Assembly (NCBI GenBank): GCA_021234155.1 | Contig: JAJEKV010000001.1 | Span: forward strand, 19,301,382 to 19,365,381 | Length of the DNA: 64,000 nucleotides | Reading direction: 5' to 3' | From: Isoetes taiwanensis | Taxonomy: Eukaryota; Streptophyta; Lycopodiopsida; Isoetales; Isoetaceae | In this document: piece by piece, positions 44,522 through 56,787 of the stretch | Numbering within the stretch: position 1 is the first letter of the stretch | Layout of the letters: each line of letters starts with the position of its first letter | Notes under the pieces: generated by a model | Database searches by the model: none | What the model was told of the DNA's origin: nothing | The model's input: the letters and a program-made list of their open reading frames with translations, nothing else | Made by a program: the position numbers and the translations under genes

Positions 44522-46720
44522 TATATTTCCATCATCTTTGAGTTTAGTGAAACCCTGCTCCCTCAAATCTGTATCCATGCACAAATACCATTTCCTAGGT
44601 GATTGTTTCAGCCCATAAACAACTCTTTTTAATTTCCACACTTTGTTTTTCCCTTGTTCAAACCCTGGAGGTTGCTTCATATAAATATCCTCTTCTAGTT
44701 TTGCATTAAGGAAAGCAGTGGTAACATCCATGTGATGTACCTCTAAGTTTTGAGCATTCGCCATAGCTAACAGCATTCTTATGCTTGTCATCTTCACTAT
44801 AGGAGAAAAGGTATCATCATAATCAATCCCTTGTTTTTGGGAAAAACCTTGGGCCACTAGCCTTGCTTTGTGCTTTATCTTATCTCCTTCAGTACTCTGC
44901 CTAATTTTGTATATCCATTTGCATCCTACAACATTTTTACCATTAGGTAAGTCTACTAATTCAAAAGTTTTAGTTCTCTTGAAAGCATCAAGTTCTTCTT
45001 CCATTGCATTAGTCCAATGATTTGCATCTGAACTCTCCATAGCTTCTTTGAATGATTTGGGAACTTCAAAGTCTATCATTGCTAATATCTCAATGATATT
45101 TATCTCTGCTGCATTATGTTTCAATCTCCTGCTTCTACCTGAGGGATCTCTACCAAGTAAATCAGTACTTACCTCTTTGGCCTCGTCTTGTAGTATTTGA
45201 GCATTAGTTCTTCTCCCAATCCGAGCCTTGGCTTCTGTTGTTTGCTCCTCTTGTGCAATGATTTGTCCTTCCTCTAGTGATTGTTCTATTTGTATATTTG
45301 CAACTTTATTGTCCTGCAAAACTGTTGCATTAGTTTCAAGGTCATCATCATAGATGCTGGTTACTTTGTCAAATGATTGTGCCTTTTGAGGTGAATCCCC
45401 TTGCTTGACTGTCACATCTCCTGATTTATAATCTTTATAATATTGACTTTCATCAAAGACAACGTCCCTGCTGACTACTACTTTTCTCCTTGCAGGATCA
45501 AACAGCCTATAGGCTTTAGAGTGCTCATCATATCCAACAAGATAGGCTATTAAAGCTCTATCATCAAGTTTCTTCCTTTGCTCTTTAGGAATATGCACAA
45601 ATCCTAGACATCCATAACTTTTTAGCTTGTCATAATTTGGCTTATTGCCAGACCAAAGTATCTCAGGTAAAGATCCATTAATACTTGCTGATGGAAGTAT
45701 GTTTTGTACCTCAACTGCAGTTCTAACTGCCTCTTCCCATAAGAAGTTTGGCAACCCTGTGTGTTTAATCATTGCTCTCACTGCATTTAATATTGTTCTG
45801 TTCTTCCTCTCTGCCACACCATTTTGTTGTGGAGAATGAGAGCATGTTAATTGCCTTTTTATTCCCTTTGCTTTGCAATAAGCTTTAAATCTGGTTGACA
45901 AGTATTCTCCTCCCCTATCCGATCTTATACACTTCACTTTGTCTCCTGTTTCAAGCTCTACTTCTGCAACATAATTTTTGAAAGCCTCAAAGGCTTCATC
46001 TTTTGTTCTCAAGCACTTCACCTTGGCTTTTCGACTATAATCATCTATGAATGTAATAAAGTATTTTTTACCTGTAATGCCTCTTACATTAAGAGGTCCA
46101 CATAAGTCTGTATGTACCACTTTCAAGATTCTCTTAGCTCTCTTATTTGATTTTTTGAATGGTAATCTGGTATGCTTCCCAACCATACAACCATAGCACA
46201 ATTTGTTTTCATTCTCAATTTGGCAATGCTCGATTAATCCCTGTTTTGCCATGGCCAGAATGTTTTTGTTACTTGTATGACATAATCTTTGATGCCAAAT
46301 GTTGATATCTGAACCTATAATTGCATTTACACATGGCACTTGATTATTTTTCAAACCAAAAAGGTTTCCTACTCTTTTTCCCAGAAATTTGACTTCATTA
46401 TGCATCATAATAGTACATTTCTTTCTGTCAAATATGACAGTATATCCCATGTCCACAAACTGGCTGATTGAAATCAAATTTCTTACTAATGTAGGTACAA
46501 ACAAAACATCCTTTAAGACAACTGCATTTCCTTGAAGATCAAATAATTCTAAAGTTCCAGAAAGTTGAATCTTTTGCAAGCCTCCATTCCCCAATCTGAT
46601 ATAGCCTCCTCTCTCATGTTTCTCATCCTTAGAAGTTTAGCAGACTCTGTTACTGTTTTCTCTGCTCCACTATCTAATATCAACATATCATTTGCATCAT
46701 TAGATTGCTTCCTAGAATTA
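44522..46720 (-). pseudogene. copia pol, 5' part: protease, integrase, reverse transcriptase
   Basis: From 46720 leftwards: protease motif 'MLILDSGAEKTVTE' (DSGA), then a frameshift at 46595-46640. A long open frame follows: GAG-pre-integrase and zinc-binding region ('WHQRLCHTSNKNI', 'CYGCMVGKH'), then integrase with D ('HTDLCGPL'), D ('RSDRGGEY') and E ('NGVAERKNRTI'). Reverse transcriptase begins 'VVGCKWIYKI' and includes 'HMDVTTAFLNA' (catalytic Asp). It breaks at 44522 where Helitron 1 enters; the last residues of the open frame (44462-44521) are Helitron-encoded. Confidence 0.92.
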
Positions 46721-46794
46721 CTAGTAATGGTACCCAGCGTTGCTGGGCGTAAGTTGAGAGTTTGTAAATGTTTTGGGCTGCAGTGAGAAAAGCC

Positions 46795-47010
46795 CTATAC
46801 GTTTCCCTTTCTGTTTCCCTTTCCCTTTTGCTCTATCCCGTTTTTCTTACTTTCTATACACTTTGCTTTTTCTTTTCAGTCCCGTTTTTCGCATATGTTT
46901 CCTTGTTTCCCCACCTCTTTCCTTCCTTTCCCTCTTCCCTTTTTCCAATAACCTTTTTCCCTTTCCTTTTCCTCCTTTCCCCACCCTTTCCTTCTTCTAC
47001 TTTTTCACAC
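46795..47010. repeat. Polypyrimidine tract near the Helitron 2 3' end
   Basis: 'ccctttc', 'ccctttt' and 'ccttcc' runs; not coding. Confidence 0.7.
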
Positions 47011-47079
47011 TAACCCCAACATTTGGTCCACGGCTGAAAACAACAGTAAAAACAAAATACGAGTTGTTTTTTTGAAGAT

Positions 47080-47330
47080 TTGGAAAAAACCTACGCGTAG
47101 TTATATGGGGGTGTGGTTTTCCAAGGATATACTGTAGTTTTTCTTAAGAATATGTAGTTTTTTTTTTTAAGAATGGGTGGTTTCTTAAGGAGGTGTACTG
47201 TCTTTTTTAAGGATGTGTTGTTTTCTCAAGCAGTATGGTTTTTTGAAGGGATGTTTTTTTTAAAGGTGTTGTTTTTAAGGTAGTGTTTTTTTTTTTGAGA
47301 TGTGGTTTTTTAAGGTTTTCTAAAATCCAT
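47080..47330. repeat. Degenerate 'ggttttttaagg' repeats
   Basis: About ten irregular G/T-rich units ending just before the 19-bp array. Confidence 0.55.
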
Positions 47331-47424
47331 GTATGACCAAGTTGTCCACATGCCATTATTGCCACAAAATGGCAAGCATACAAAGTTATATATGCTTGAC
47401 ACACTTCACTAGCATTTGACTTCA

Positions 47425-48080
47425 AACATGCTACCTAGGCTCCAACATGCCAAGGTAGCTCAAACATGCAAAGGTGGCTCCAACATGGCAACTAGGCTTC
47501 AACATGCCAAGGTGGCTCAAACATGCCAAGTTGGCTCCAACATGGCAACTAGGCTTCAACATGCCAAGGTGGCTCAAACATGCCACATAGACTCCAACAT
47601 GCCAAGGTGACTCAAACATGCCAAGGTGGCTCAAACATGACACCTAGGCTCCGACATGCCAAGGTGGCTCAAACATGCCAAGGTGGATCAAACATGCCAT
47701 GCGGGATCCAACTTGTCAAGGTGGCTCAAACATGCCACCTAGGCTCCAACATGCCAAGGTGGCTCAAGCATGCCAAGGTGGCTCCAACATGCCACCTAGG
47801 CTCCAACATGCCAAGGTGGCTCCAACATGCCACCTAGGCACAAACATGGCAAGGTGGCTCAAAGATGCCACCTAGGCTCCAACATATGCCACGTGGGCTC
47901 CAACATGCCACCTAGACTCCAACATGCCACTTAGGCCCAGCGTGCCAAATATGCCACTTAGGCTCAAACATGCCAAGGTGGTTGAAACATGCCATGTGGG
48001 CTCCAACATGCCACCTAGGCTCCAACATGCCAAGGTGGCTCAGGCATGCCACCTAGGCATTCCAAGCGGTGACATGGCAT
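47425..48080. repeat. 19-bp tandem array 1
   Basis: About 35 units alternating between CCAAGGTGGCTCAAACATG and CCACCTAGGCTCCAACATG. The first nine bases of the two forms are nearly complementary (CCACCT-GG with CCAAGGTGG), so neighbouring units can pair. Three units equal 57 bases, so frames stay open by period alone; the 'proteins' are artefacts. Confidence 0.9.
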
Positions 48081-48319
48081 GCCAACTAAGCAAGGCCAAG
48101 TTTTGACTAGGCCAAAAATGAAAAGATGTCCATCTTTGGTCTTTTCATTGGGTGATGTTGGCAAATTCGGTTGACATGGCTAGATGGTGGTGATGTGGAC
48201 ATGATGACTAGAACTTTATGCAAGAAATATGATAACCTTTAGAATTTTTGGTAGAGGAGTTTGGCAAGGGATAGAATAGAGGATCTTGAACAACTTAAAC
48301 GCATGCGCCTTTCCCCAAA

Positions 48320-50158
48320 TCGAACCAGGCGGGACTTTGCACGGCTTCCTCACCGGAGGGAGAGCCCGGACCCGGAGGCGAACCTCAAAAGGTTGCGGGA
48401 GGTAGCCTTTCACGCCAGCGATCCGGGAGGGCAAATGCCAATGCCCCTCTTCCCCCCCACGGAGCTCGGTTTTCCCTATCATTTGTTGAATCCACCGATT
48501 CAAGTAACCTGCTTCAAGTAAATTCAAAAAATCCAAGATGCATGCGAAAGAACTTATCAAACCCTTGAAGCGTCCTATGGTCGGCCAGTGTAGAAACCCA
48601 AGTGTTTTGTCGTTCGAGCAAGTACAAAACTCGAATGGAGATTTGACTTCGCCATGTCATCGAAATAGCAAATTTACCCTAGGAATCAAGTTATCGTTCA
48701 TTTTTGGCAACAAAAGAAACACGAACCTCTACATGGCGGTATTCGCGACCACCTCTTAGGCCAATTGACTCTGAGCGTATTGGACATGAGCTACCTTGGT
48801 GCTTCTTGGAGAAAGAGTGGTCTTCGCCCACAAAACTTGGTCTCGAGGGTAATGTCGATGTTTTGAGTCCATTGGCGAGTCGGTTTATAGTTCGGAGTGG
48901 GAGAGTTGCCCATCCAGGTGGCCAAGGGCCTTGGGAGAGGACCTTTGGGGCGAACTGCTTCGGAAGGTTTAAGGGTCCATCTTCGGCATCAACACCCTCC
49001 CTCACGTGATCACATTGTGAAAGATCTGGTCAAATCGACTAGGATATGGCCTCAGCGTAAACCACGTGGTTTGCTAGGTTATTGAGGGTTTACGTTATGG
49101 AGGTCGCGATTTAGTCGGTTGCACTTGGGACATGGTCAAGAAAGCTGCGATTAAAAAAACATGAAGCAATAGGGCGGAAGGAATGGGGTTTGGATCTATT
49201 GGCCATCTCGAATGATCCCAAACAATTTTTTTCGCAAAAAGCTCTTGGCTTCTATCTGTCATTATGGGAGGAGGATAAATCCAAACCCCATTTAGTCAAT
49301 TCCTATTGCTTGGCGTTTTCAATTGCAGCTTCTTGGCCATATCCCAAGTGCAACCGAGGCAAAACTTCGGCCTCCAAAACATAAACCCTTCAATACCCTA
49401 GCAACACACGGGGTTTACGTTTGAGGAGGCCATATCCTAATCGATTCGACCGAGGATCTTGCACAATGTCACGTAGAGGGAGGGTGTTGGCGGAAGATGG
49501 ACCCTTAAAACCTTCGGGCGTTCACTCCAAAGATCCTCTCCCAAAGACCCTTGGCCCGCGGGACGGGCAACTCTCCCACTCCAAAATTGTAAACTAACTT
49601 CGCCAATGGACTCAAAACGTCAAGATTACCCTCGGGACCAAGTTTCGTGAGAAGAAGACCACTCTTTTCTCCAAGAAGTGCCAAAGTAGCTCATCTCAAT
49701 GCGTTCCTAGTCAATTACGAAGAGATGGCTGCGTAATATTGTCATGTAGAGGGGTTCATGTTTCTTTTCGTTGCCAAAATGACCGTGATAACTTGGTCCC
49801 TAGGGTAATGTCACCATTAGGACGATATGGCTAAGTCAATCTCCATTCCGGAGCCTTTTGTAATGCTTTGAACGACAAAACACTTGGGTTTCTACATGGT
49901 CGGCGGGGGACGCTTCACGGTTTGATAAGTTTCCGGGACAGATCTTGGATTTTTTTTTGAACATGCTCAAGCGTGTTACTTGAACGGTGGATTCAGCGAT
50001 GGGATAGAGAAATTGAGCTCAGGGAAGGGGGCATTGGCATTTGCCCGGGCCAAAGGAGCGGCGCGGGAAAGGTCGCCTCGGCAACCTTTCTCTCGATCCC
50101 TCGGGTCCGGCCTCTTCCTCCGGGTGAGGAAGCGGCAAGAAAGTCCTGGCCACGTGGG
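48320..50158. repeat. 1.8-kb imperfect inverted repeat
   Basis: The left arm (48320 to about 49195) and right arm (about 49270-50158) are reverse complements with indels. Examples: 'GGCTTCCTCACCGGAGGG' pairs with 'CCTCCGGGTGAGGAAGC', and 'AACCCAAGTGTTTTGTCGTT' with its complement at 49874-49895. The central loop is about 70 bases. Arms look 75-85% similar by eye. Both outer ends join the same 19-bp array. Content is not a recognised gene. Confidence 0.85.
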
Positions 50159-51445
50159 CTCCAACATGCCACCTAGACTCCAACACACCAAGGTGGCTCA
50201 AACATGCCACCTAGGCTCCAACATGCCAAGGTGGCGCGAAATGCGTGGGCTCCAACATGCCATCTAGACTCAAACATGCCAAGGTGGCTCAAACATGCTC
50301 TACTTGAGCCCCAAACATGCCACCTAGGCTCCAACATGCCAAGGTAGCTCAAACATGCCACGTGGGCTCTAACATGCCACCTAGGCTCCAACATGCCACC
50401 TAGGCTCAAACATGCCAAGGTGGCTCAAACAAGCCACCTAGGCTCCAACATGCCAAGGTGGCTCAAACATGCCACCTAAGCTCCAACATGCCACCTAGGC
50501 TCCAACATGCCAAGGTGGCTCAAACATCACCAAGGTGGCTCAAACATGGCGCGTGGGCTCTAACATATCATCTAGGCTCCAACATGCCAAGGTGGCTCAA
50601 ACATGCCACCTAGGCTTCGATATGCCACCTAGGCTCAAACATGCCACATGTGCTCCAACATGCCACCTAGGTTCCAACATGCCAAAGTGGTTCAAACATG
50701 CCAAGGTGCTAAAACATGCAACCTAGGCTCCAACATGCCACCTAGGCTAAAACATGTGAAGGTGGCTCAAACATGCCACGTGGTTTCCAACATGCCACCT
50801 AGGCTCCAACATACCACCAAGGCTCCAACATGCCACCTAGGCTCAAACATGCCACGTGGGCTGCAACATGCCACCTAGGCTCCAACATGCCGGAGTTGGT
50901 TCAAACATGCCACCTAACCTCCAACATGCTATCAGGGCTCAAACATGCCAAGGTGGCTCAAACATGCCACGTGGGCTCAAACATGCCACCTAGGCTCAAA
51001 CATGCCACCTAGGCTCAAACATGCCACCCAAGCTCCAACATGCCAAGGTGGCTAAAACATGCCACGCGGGCTCCAACATGCCACCTAGGCTCCAACGTGA
51101 CACCTAGACTCAAACATGCCAAGGTGGCTCAAACATGCCACGCGGGCTCCAACATGCCACTTATGCTCAAGCATGCCACCTAGGCTTCAACATGCCACCT
51201 AGGCTCCAACATGCGACATAGGCTCAAACATGCCATGTGTGCTCCAACATACCACCTAGGTTCCAACATGCCAAAGTGGCTCAAACATGCCACCTAGGCT
51301 CCAACATGCCAACTAGGCTCAAACATGCCATGTGGGCTCCAACATGTCACCTAGGCTCCAACATGCCAAGGTGCTCAAACATGCCCTTTGGCTCCAACAT
51401 GCCACCTAGGCTCCAATATGCCAAGGTGGCTCAAACATGCCAGGG
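50150..51445. repeat. 19-bp tandem array 2
   Basis: About 65-70 units of the same two forms as array 1, same orientation, with scattered deletions. Confidence 0.9.
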
Positions 51446-51670
51446 TGGCATGTTGGAGGCTAGGTGGCTCACCTTGGCATGTTTGAGCCACCTTGGCATG
51501 TTGGAACCTAGGTGGCATGTTTGAAGCCACCTTTGGCATGTTGGCCCTAAGGTGGCATGTTTGAGCCATATTGGCATGTTGGAGCCATGTGGCATGGTTG
51601 AGCCACCTTGGCATGTTGGGCCTATGTGGCATATTTGGGCCTAGGTGGCATGTTTGAGCCTAGGTGCCAT
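51446..51670. repeat. 19-bp array in reverse orientation
   Basis: At about 51446 the unit flips to its reverse complement ('caccttggcatgtttgagcc', 'cacctaggttccaacatgcc' reversed) for about 12 units. The turn point forms a long hairpin with array 2. Confidence 0.85.
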
Positions 51671-51699
51671 GTCACCCAAAATTGCCAATGTCACCTTGG

Positions 51700-54600
51700 C
51701 AAGATCCCCTCTTGTAATTTTTTGTGATATCTCACTCCACGCCGGGGAACTTCCACCCGGGCTTGATTTGCGATTGAATCCCAACAATGATATTCATTAG
51801 ACACTTTCGTGGCTCCCCATTAGATCCCTGTAGCAATGGATGGTAGTAGTAGAATCTGGGCCTTAATTGGTGTCATTGCGAACAAATACTTTCATAAAGT
51901 TTATTGGACATTTTAAATTTTGAATATTGTCTAATAAATATCACTTATATAGAAACCCATGTATTCAGCGGCCGAGATTAATGCCAAAATGAATGGCCTG
52001 GATTTTTGATCAGTCCTATCATTCTATTGGTCGTTCAAATTAGCGGAACTGTTCCCTTGCCCCGCCTCCTTTGCTTATTTGCCTATTCCTTTCGAATGCT
52101 CTAGCTATGGCAATTGCACCCAATTTGCTTCATCGGCCAGCTTTGCTTCATTCCACCATCGTCGGATCTATCGAAGCTTTGTTTATTACATTTCTTCATA
52201 TTGCGGATCTTTGAAGTTGAACTCAACTCAATCATTTTAAAAATGCTGGCGGATTTGTGGTGAAGTTCTTCAATCCGATCTTTCGAAGTTTTTAGAGCAT
52301 GCTTTTCTTGATTCTTTGGGTTTGTGGATGCAATTTAGGTTGTTGCTATTGCAAAAGAAAGTTTGGAGCCAGTTTAAGCGGCCCTAAAAGCTGCTTCTTG
52401 AACAACTTCTGAGGAGTTATTGTGCGGTTGGAGGCAAAAAGCTGAGGAAGCCCGGAGGTTTTGGAGCATGCCGTTTTGCTCGATACAAAGGGTGAGGGGG
52501 TATTTCACCTCTGAAAAAAGGAAGGATCAGATATATTTGTAGATTTCAGAGGTGGATTTATGCCCGGTCTATGTTTTAATTTTATTGCTCTGTCAAGGGG
52601 TTTTTATCAGATGGAACCAGTGAAAATCCTGCTATGTACTTTTTACAGGCAAGCTTGGCCTTGGCTTCTTTCGAGCAAATATAACCAGGCTTGCAAAAAC
52701 TGGAGTTATTGCACCTAATAGAGTTGGCAATGTCATGTAATTTGGCCGAGTCAACAAATGTTCTACTTCAATGTCCATACATTTTAATGAAGTAAGGTTG
52801 CTTGGTGATGCGCGCCTCCGTTCCCACCTTGCCAACATTTGCAACGAAGAATCATGCCACTAGATAAACGAGGCATATTCCGTTCCCACCTCCACTAGAC
52901 CTAGGGTTGGCCATTCGGGCAACGGCAAAACAAAAACCTTAATTCTAGCTTGGCAAAATCATAGCAAGCGGATGTTATAATTCAGCGGGCGAGATGGTCC
53001 TAGATGAGCGGCACGGATTTCGATCGAGGCCCTCTCATCCTATTGGTTTTGCTTAAGCGGTTTCATTTCCCCCGGCCCTGTATCCCGCCTTGGCGCTTTT
53101 GGTATGTCTATGGCTATGGCGGTGGCGATGGCTCGGCTTTGGCTATGGCAATGGCGATGGCGATGGCGCATGTAGCATCTTGAACTTAGCGATAAACAGC
53201 GGCGAGAAAATAGTGTTTGCAAATTTGGTGGAGGATGAAGTATTTGGATTAATACCTTGCTCACGAAATCAGGTGAAGCTTACGAAGCTTAGCGATTACC
53301 ACGAGGCGAGGGAAATGGTCTTAGCAAATCCGGATGCGGAATCGGTTCACATCTATCTCACGGAATCCGGTGAAGCATGAAGGCCGATCTCCTTTCCTCT
53401 TCCCTTTTATTTTTCCTTGAGATTAATCAGCATTTGTTTTATTTAAGCGGGGACATCCATGGAGTGAAGCATTGTGATTCATTGTGGCAAAGGCATTACG
53501 CTTTGCGAAGCTCATGAAAATGATCATCTACGGTAAGCCTACCATCTTTGCTACCATTTCAGCGATCTCTATTCCTTAACATTTTTCATCTTTCTTTGCG
53601 AGGAGAAGCATAAGGCCATAGATCTATGGCTGCTTGTTGGAAATCTTCCTCGTAAGGCATTACGGCCCGAAATGATCATCGGTGGTTGGAAATCTTCCTA
53701 ACATCTAAAAGGCATAGCTATATTTGGAGGAAATGGATCATGAAATGCTGATCCGGGGCTACCACATTGCTTGATTCACAAATCTTTACATTAACATCTA
53801 AAGGTAATACTTCTTTGGTCGAATATTGAGTTCTTATGTTTATTATATTTGGAGGATAAAGTTGTGGCGCTTTTTGGTCGATTGTATTTTATTCGGTATT
53901 ATGCGAGGTTAGAATCGATCCTTGAACATATTTGTGCCTCCTCGACCTAAGATTAAAGTGCAATTAAAGAAGGTACTTTAACAACAACATCATTTATCAC
54001 TTGTTAGTATTTGACAAAGACTCATGTTCAATACTTCTTTGTATCAAATGTCACGAATATTGAGTTCTTATGTTAAAATCCCTCTATCTTTATGCTTAGT
54101 TTGAGCTTGCTTGTAAATTACAAGGTTATTTTTTTCTTTTTCTCTGTAGCTTGCAAATGCTTGCTTCTTTCTACATTTCATTAACTTTGTCTTATCTATC
54201 TTTTCTCTGCGGGTTCTTTGATAAATTAGTGTTGAAATCTTGGACATTCCCCATAATGTTGTCAAAGAAAGGATTAACAGAAAGGAGCCAGGCATCGACC
54301 AGAGGAAGAAAAGGATGGTTCAGAAAATTTGTTCTTTATAAAGTAAGGATATATAGTGCCTATTTTTATTAACTAGGTTTACCATAACATTCTGTTTAGG
54401 TGGAAATACTCTAGAGTTGGATTAATAGGAATACCCGATAAACATAAACATTTGAGAGTGCTGGAGATGAATGAGCATCTTTTTAACTGTAGGCCATAAG
54501 ATTGTATTCTTTAAAAATTCGCTAACATTGGCTTGTATTGCATACTATCTAAGATTGTTATATCATTGCTTGAATGGATTTATTTGGGTTCAACTCCCAA

Positions 54601-54760
54601 ACGACTTTATTAAAGCATAGTTCTAAGTGAAAAAAAGAATTGTGAGTAGAACAAGCGAAAAAACAATGACCATGTGGAATTTTTTTATCTATGGTTATTT
54701 GCTGCTGTTTTTTGTTTTTTTATTAGTATAGTTTTTTAACATGGTTTTCTTTATAATCAA
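51700..54760. other. Helitron 2 right-middle, unknown pieces
   Basis: No recognised gene. A 70-bp motif ('cagcggccgagat' ... 'cctatcattctattgg') near 51968-52032 recurs diverged near 52982-53045. Exon-like plus-strand pieces follow an AG, e.g. 52650 ('GFFRANITRLAKTGVIAPN') and 53215-53380 ('YHEAREMVLANPDAESVHIY'), and near 54240 ('NVVKERINRKEPGIDQRKKR'). They may be captured exons but I cannot name them. Confidence 0.3.
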
Positions 54761-54769
54761 GTATCTTTA

Positions 54770-55030
54770 TTTGAGAAAGACCACATTTGAAAACAACTAT
54801 TTTAAAAAATCACACGTGGATGTTATGTTAAGCCACATGTTATTTTTTAGTAAAAACAACACTTGAAAACTATTATCCACGTGTATATTATGTTAAACCA
54901 CATGTTTTCTTTAGTAAAAACAACACTTAAAAACAACTACTATTTTAAAAATGACATGTGGACGTTACATTTAAACCACATGTTGTTTTTCTAGTAAAAT
55001 AACACTTGAAAACAATACATGAATTTTTTA
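54770..55030. repeat. Three-copy repeat of about 85 bp
   Basis: Units built of 'gtaaaaacaacacttgaaaac', 'cacgtggatgttatgtt' and 'aaaccacatgtt' repeat three times with divergence. Confidence 0.7.
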
Positions 55031-55179
55031 AAGACTATGTCAATTTCCTATGCATAGATTTTTTGGAGAAAAAACCGTTATTTCTAGCATTTTGGAACAA
55101 AACAATGGGTAATTTTTAAGTGTTGTTTTTTGCAAAAAGATACTAAAAAACTACCACGTTGAGCAAATTTTGGGGTTAT

Positions 55180-56650
55180 AGTGTTTCCATGCCCTTCTCT
55201 TTTCCCTTCACCCTTTTCCATGCCTTCTCTTTTCCCCACCCTTTTTCCATGCCTTCCCTTTTCCTCAATTTTTAGTCTTTAAGCTTTTTCCATGCCTATT
55301 TTCCATATCTTTTCCTCCATTTCATTGCCTTTCACTCTTCCTTTTTTTGGATGCCCTTTTCAAACTCCCTTTTTTTTTTTCCCTCCCGTTTTAATGCCCT
55401 TTGACCTTCCCTTTTCCCATCTCCTAGCCTTTCTCCCTTCCTTTTCCTTTTCCTATTTTTGATGTTCCCTTTTTCTCTTATTTTCCTTTTTTCCTCTTTT
55501 TTTTTTTTTCTCCTCCTTTTCCCCTTTTTTCCTCATTTTTTTCTTTTCCATTTCTCTTCTCTTATGCCCTTTTTCCCTTCCTTTTTTTGAAACCCCTTTC
55601 TTCTTTCCATTTTTCATGTGCTTTCCTTTTCCTCCTTTTCCTCCTTTTCCCACCCTTTTCAAGCTTCTTTTTTCCCAACATTTTTTCTTCTTTTCCCCTT
55701 CCTTTTCTTTTCTCTTTTTTCTTTTCCCATGTTTTCTTCCCCTTTTTCCTCTTTAAACGCTTCCCTTCCCTTTCCCTTTCCTAATGGATTTTTTTTTTTT
55801 TTTTTTTTTCTACTTTCCCGATCCTTTCCTCGTGCCCTTTTTCCTTCCTTTCCTTTTCCTTTTCCCTTTTCCCATGCCTTTTCACATTTGTTTTCTTTTC
55901 TTATTTTCCTATACTCATTTTCCTCTTTTCTCCACCCTTTCTCTCTTCCCCCTTTTTTTTTGCCTTTTTTTTTTTTTTCTATTTCTCGCCATTTTCCTCT
56001 TCCCTTTTTATCTCATGCCCTTTCCCCCCTTCCTTTTCTTGTTTCCCTTTTTTCTCATGCCTTTTTTTTCAGGTTCCTTCCCCCTTTTCTCTTTCCTTTT
56101 TCTTCTCACTTTCCCTTATTTCTTCCTTTCTCCCCATCCTTTTCTTGTTCTCCCTTTTCCCCTCTTCCTCATTTTCCCAATCTTTTACCTCTCCCCTTTT
56201 CTCGATGCACTTTTTTCCTTCCATTTCCCTCTCTCTTTTTCCTTTTCCTTTTCCTTTTCCTTTTCCTATGCCATTTTTTCTCTTCCTTTTTCCTCTTTCT
56301 TCAACGCTTCTCTTTTTCTCCCTTTTCCCATGCCCTTTTTTCTTCCATTTTCCCATGCTTTTTTTCTCCTCCCTTTTCCCCTTTCTTCAATCTTTCCTTT
56401 TTCCTTTTTTTTCCCGTGCCCTTTCCTCTTCCTTTTATCACTTTATCTCTTCCCTTTTCCCTCGTGCCCTTTCCCCAGGTACCTTTTCCCCCTTCCCTTT
56501 TCTCTTCTTTCCCTTTTCATTTTTTCATGCCTTTTTCTCTTCTCTTATCCCCACCCTTTTCCCTTTGCTTTTCTCCCTTTTCCCGTGCCTTTTTGCCCTT
56601 CACATTCTCTCTTGTCTCTTCCCTTTTCCCTTTACCCTTTCCCCTTAAGA
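55180..56650. repeat. 1.4-kb polypyrimidine tract
   Basis: Almost only C and T on the plus strand, interrupted mainly by 'atg' in 'cccatgcctttt'-type units. It gives ORFs of over 300 codons of F, S, P and L, which are not genes. Capable in principle of triplex (H-DNA) formation. Confidence 0.9.
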
Positions 56651-56787
56651 GATCAAAGTACGACCAATCATGGTGGTGATAAGTCGTGCAATAAATCTCG
56701 GCCTCCGGATGCACTCAGATGATCTCGACCATTCAAATTAGGGCTTGATCCAATCCAAGAATTACGGTATAACATTATAATATAAGA

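Larger units (their letters stand above)
46721..56787 (-). mobile_element. Helitron 2 (non-autonomous, 10.07 kb)
   Basis: Minus strand: starts TCTTATATT at 56787 and ends CTAG at 46721, after a hairpin CCCAGC AAC GCTGGG (46733-46747). Host A and T flank it. The copia frame is continuous across the removed element ('SNISVD' to 'NDANDMLILDSG'). No Rep/helicase ORF. It shares the 3' hairpin with Helitron 1 and the terminus at 8785, so one family; 5' ends differ beyond TC. Cargo is mostly repeats and an inverted duplication. Confidence 0.9.

Noticed and set aside
47416-51012. Series of ORFs with repeating 'HAKVAQTC' and 'SNMPPRLQ' peptides
   Set aside because: The 19-bp period (57 bases for three units) keeps frames open automatically, in both strands.
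47425-51670. CRISPR-like array
   Set aside because: Units are contiguous 19-mers without unique spacers, in a plant genome and inside a Helitron.
55618-56722. Plus-strand ORFs of 353 and 312 codons rich in F, S, P and L
   Set aside because: They follow purely from the polypyrimidine composition; all three frames are open and no domain is present.
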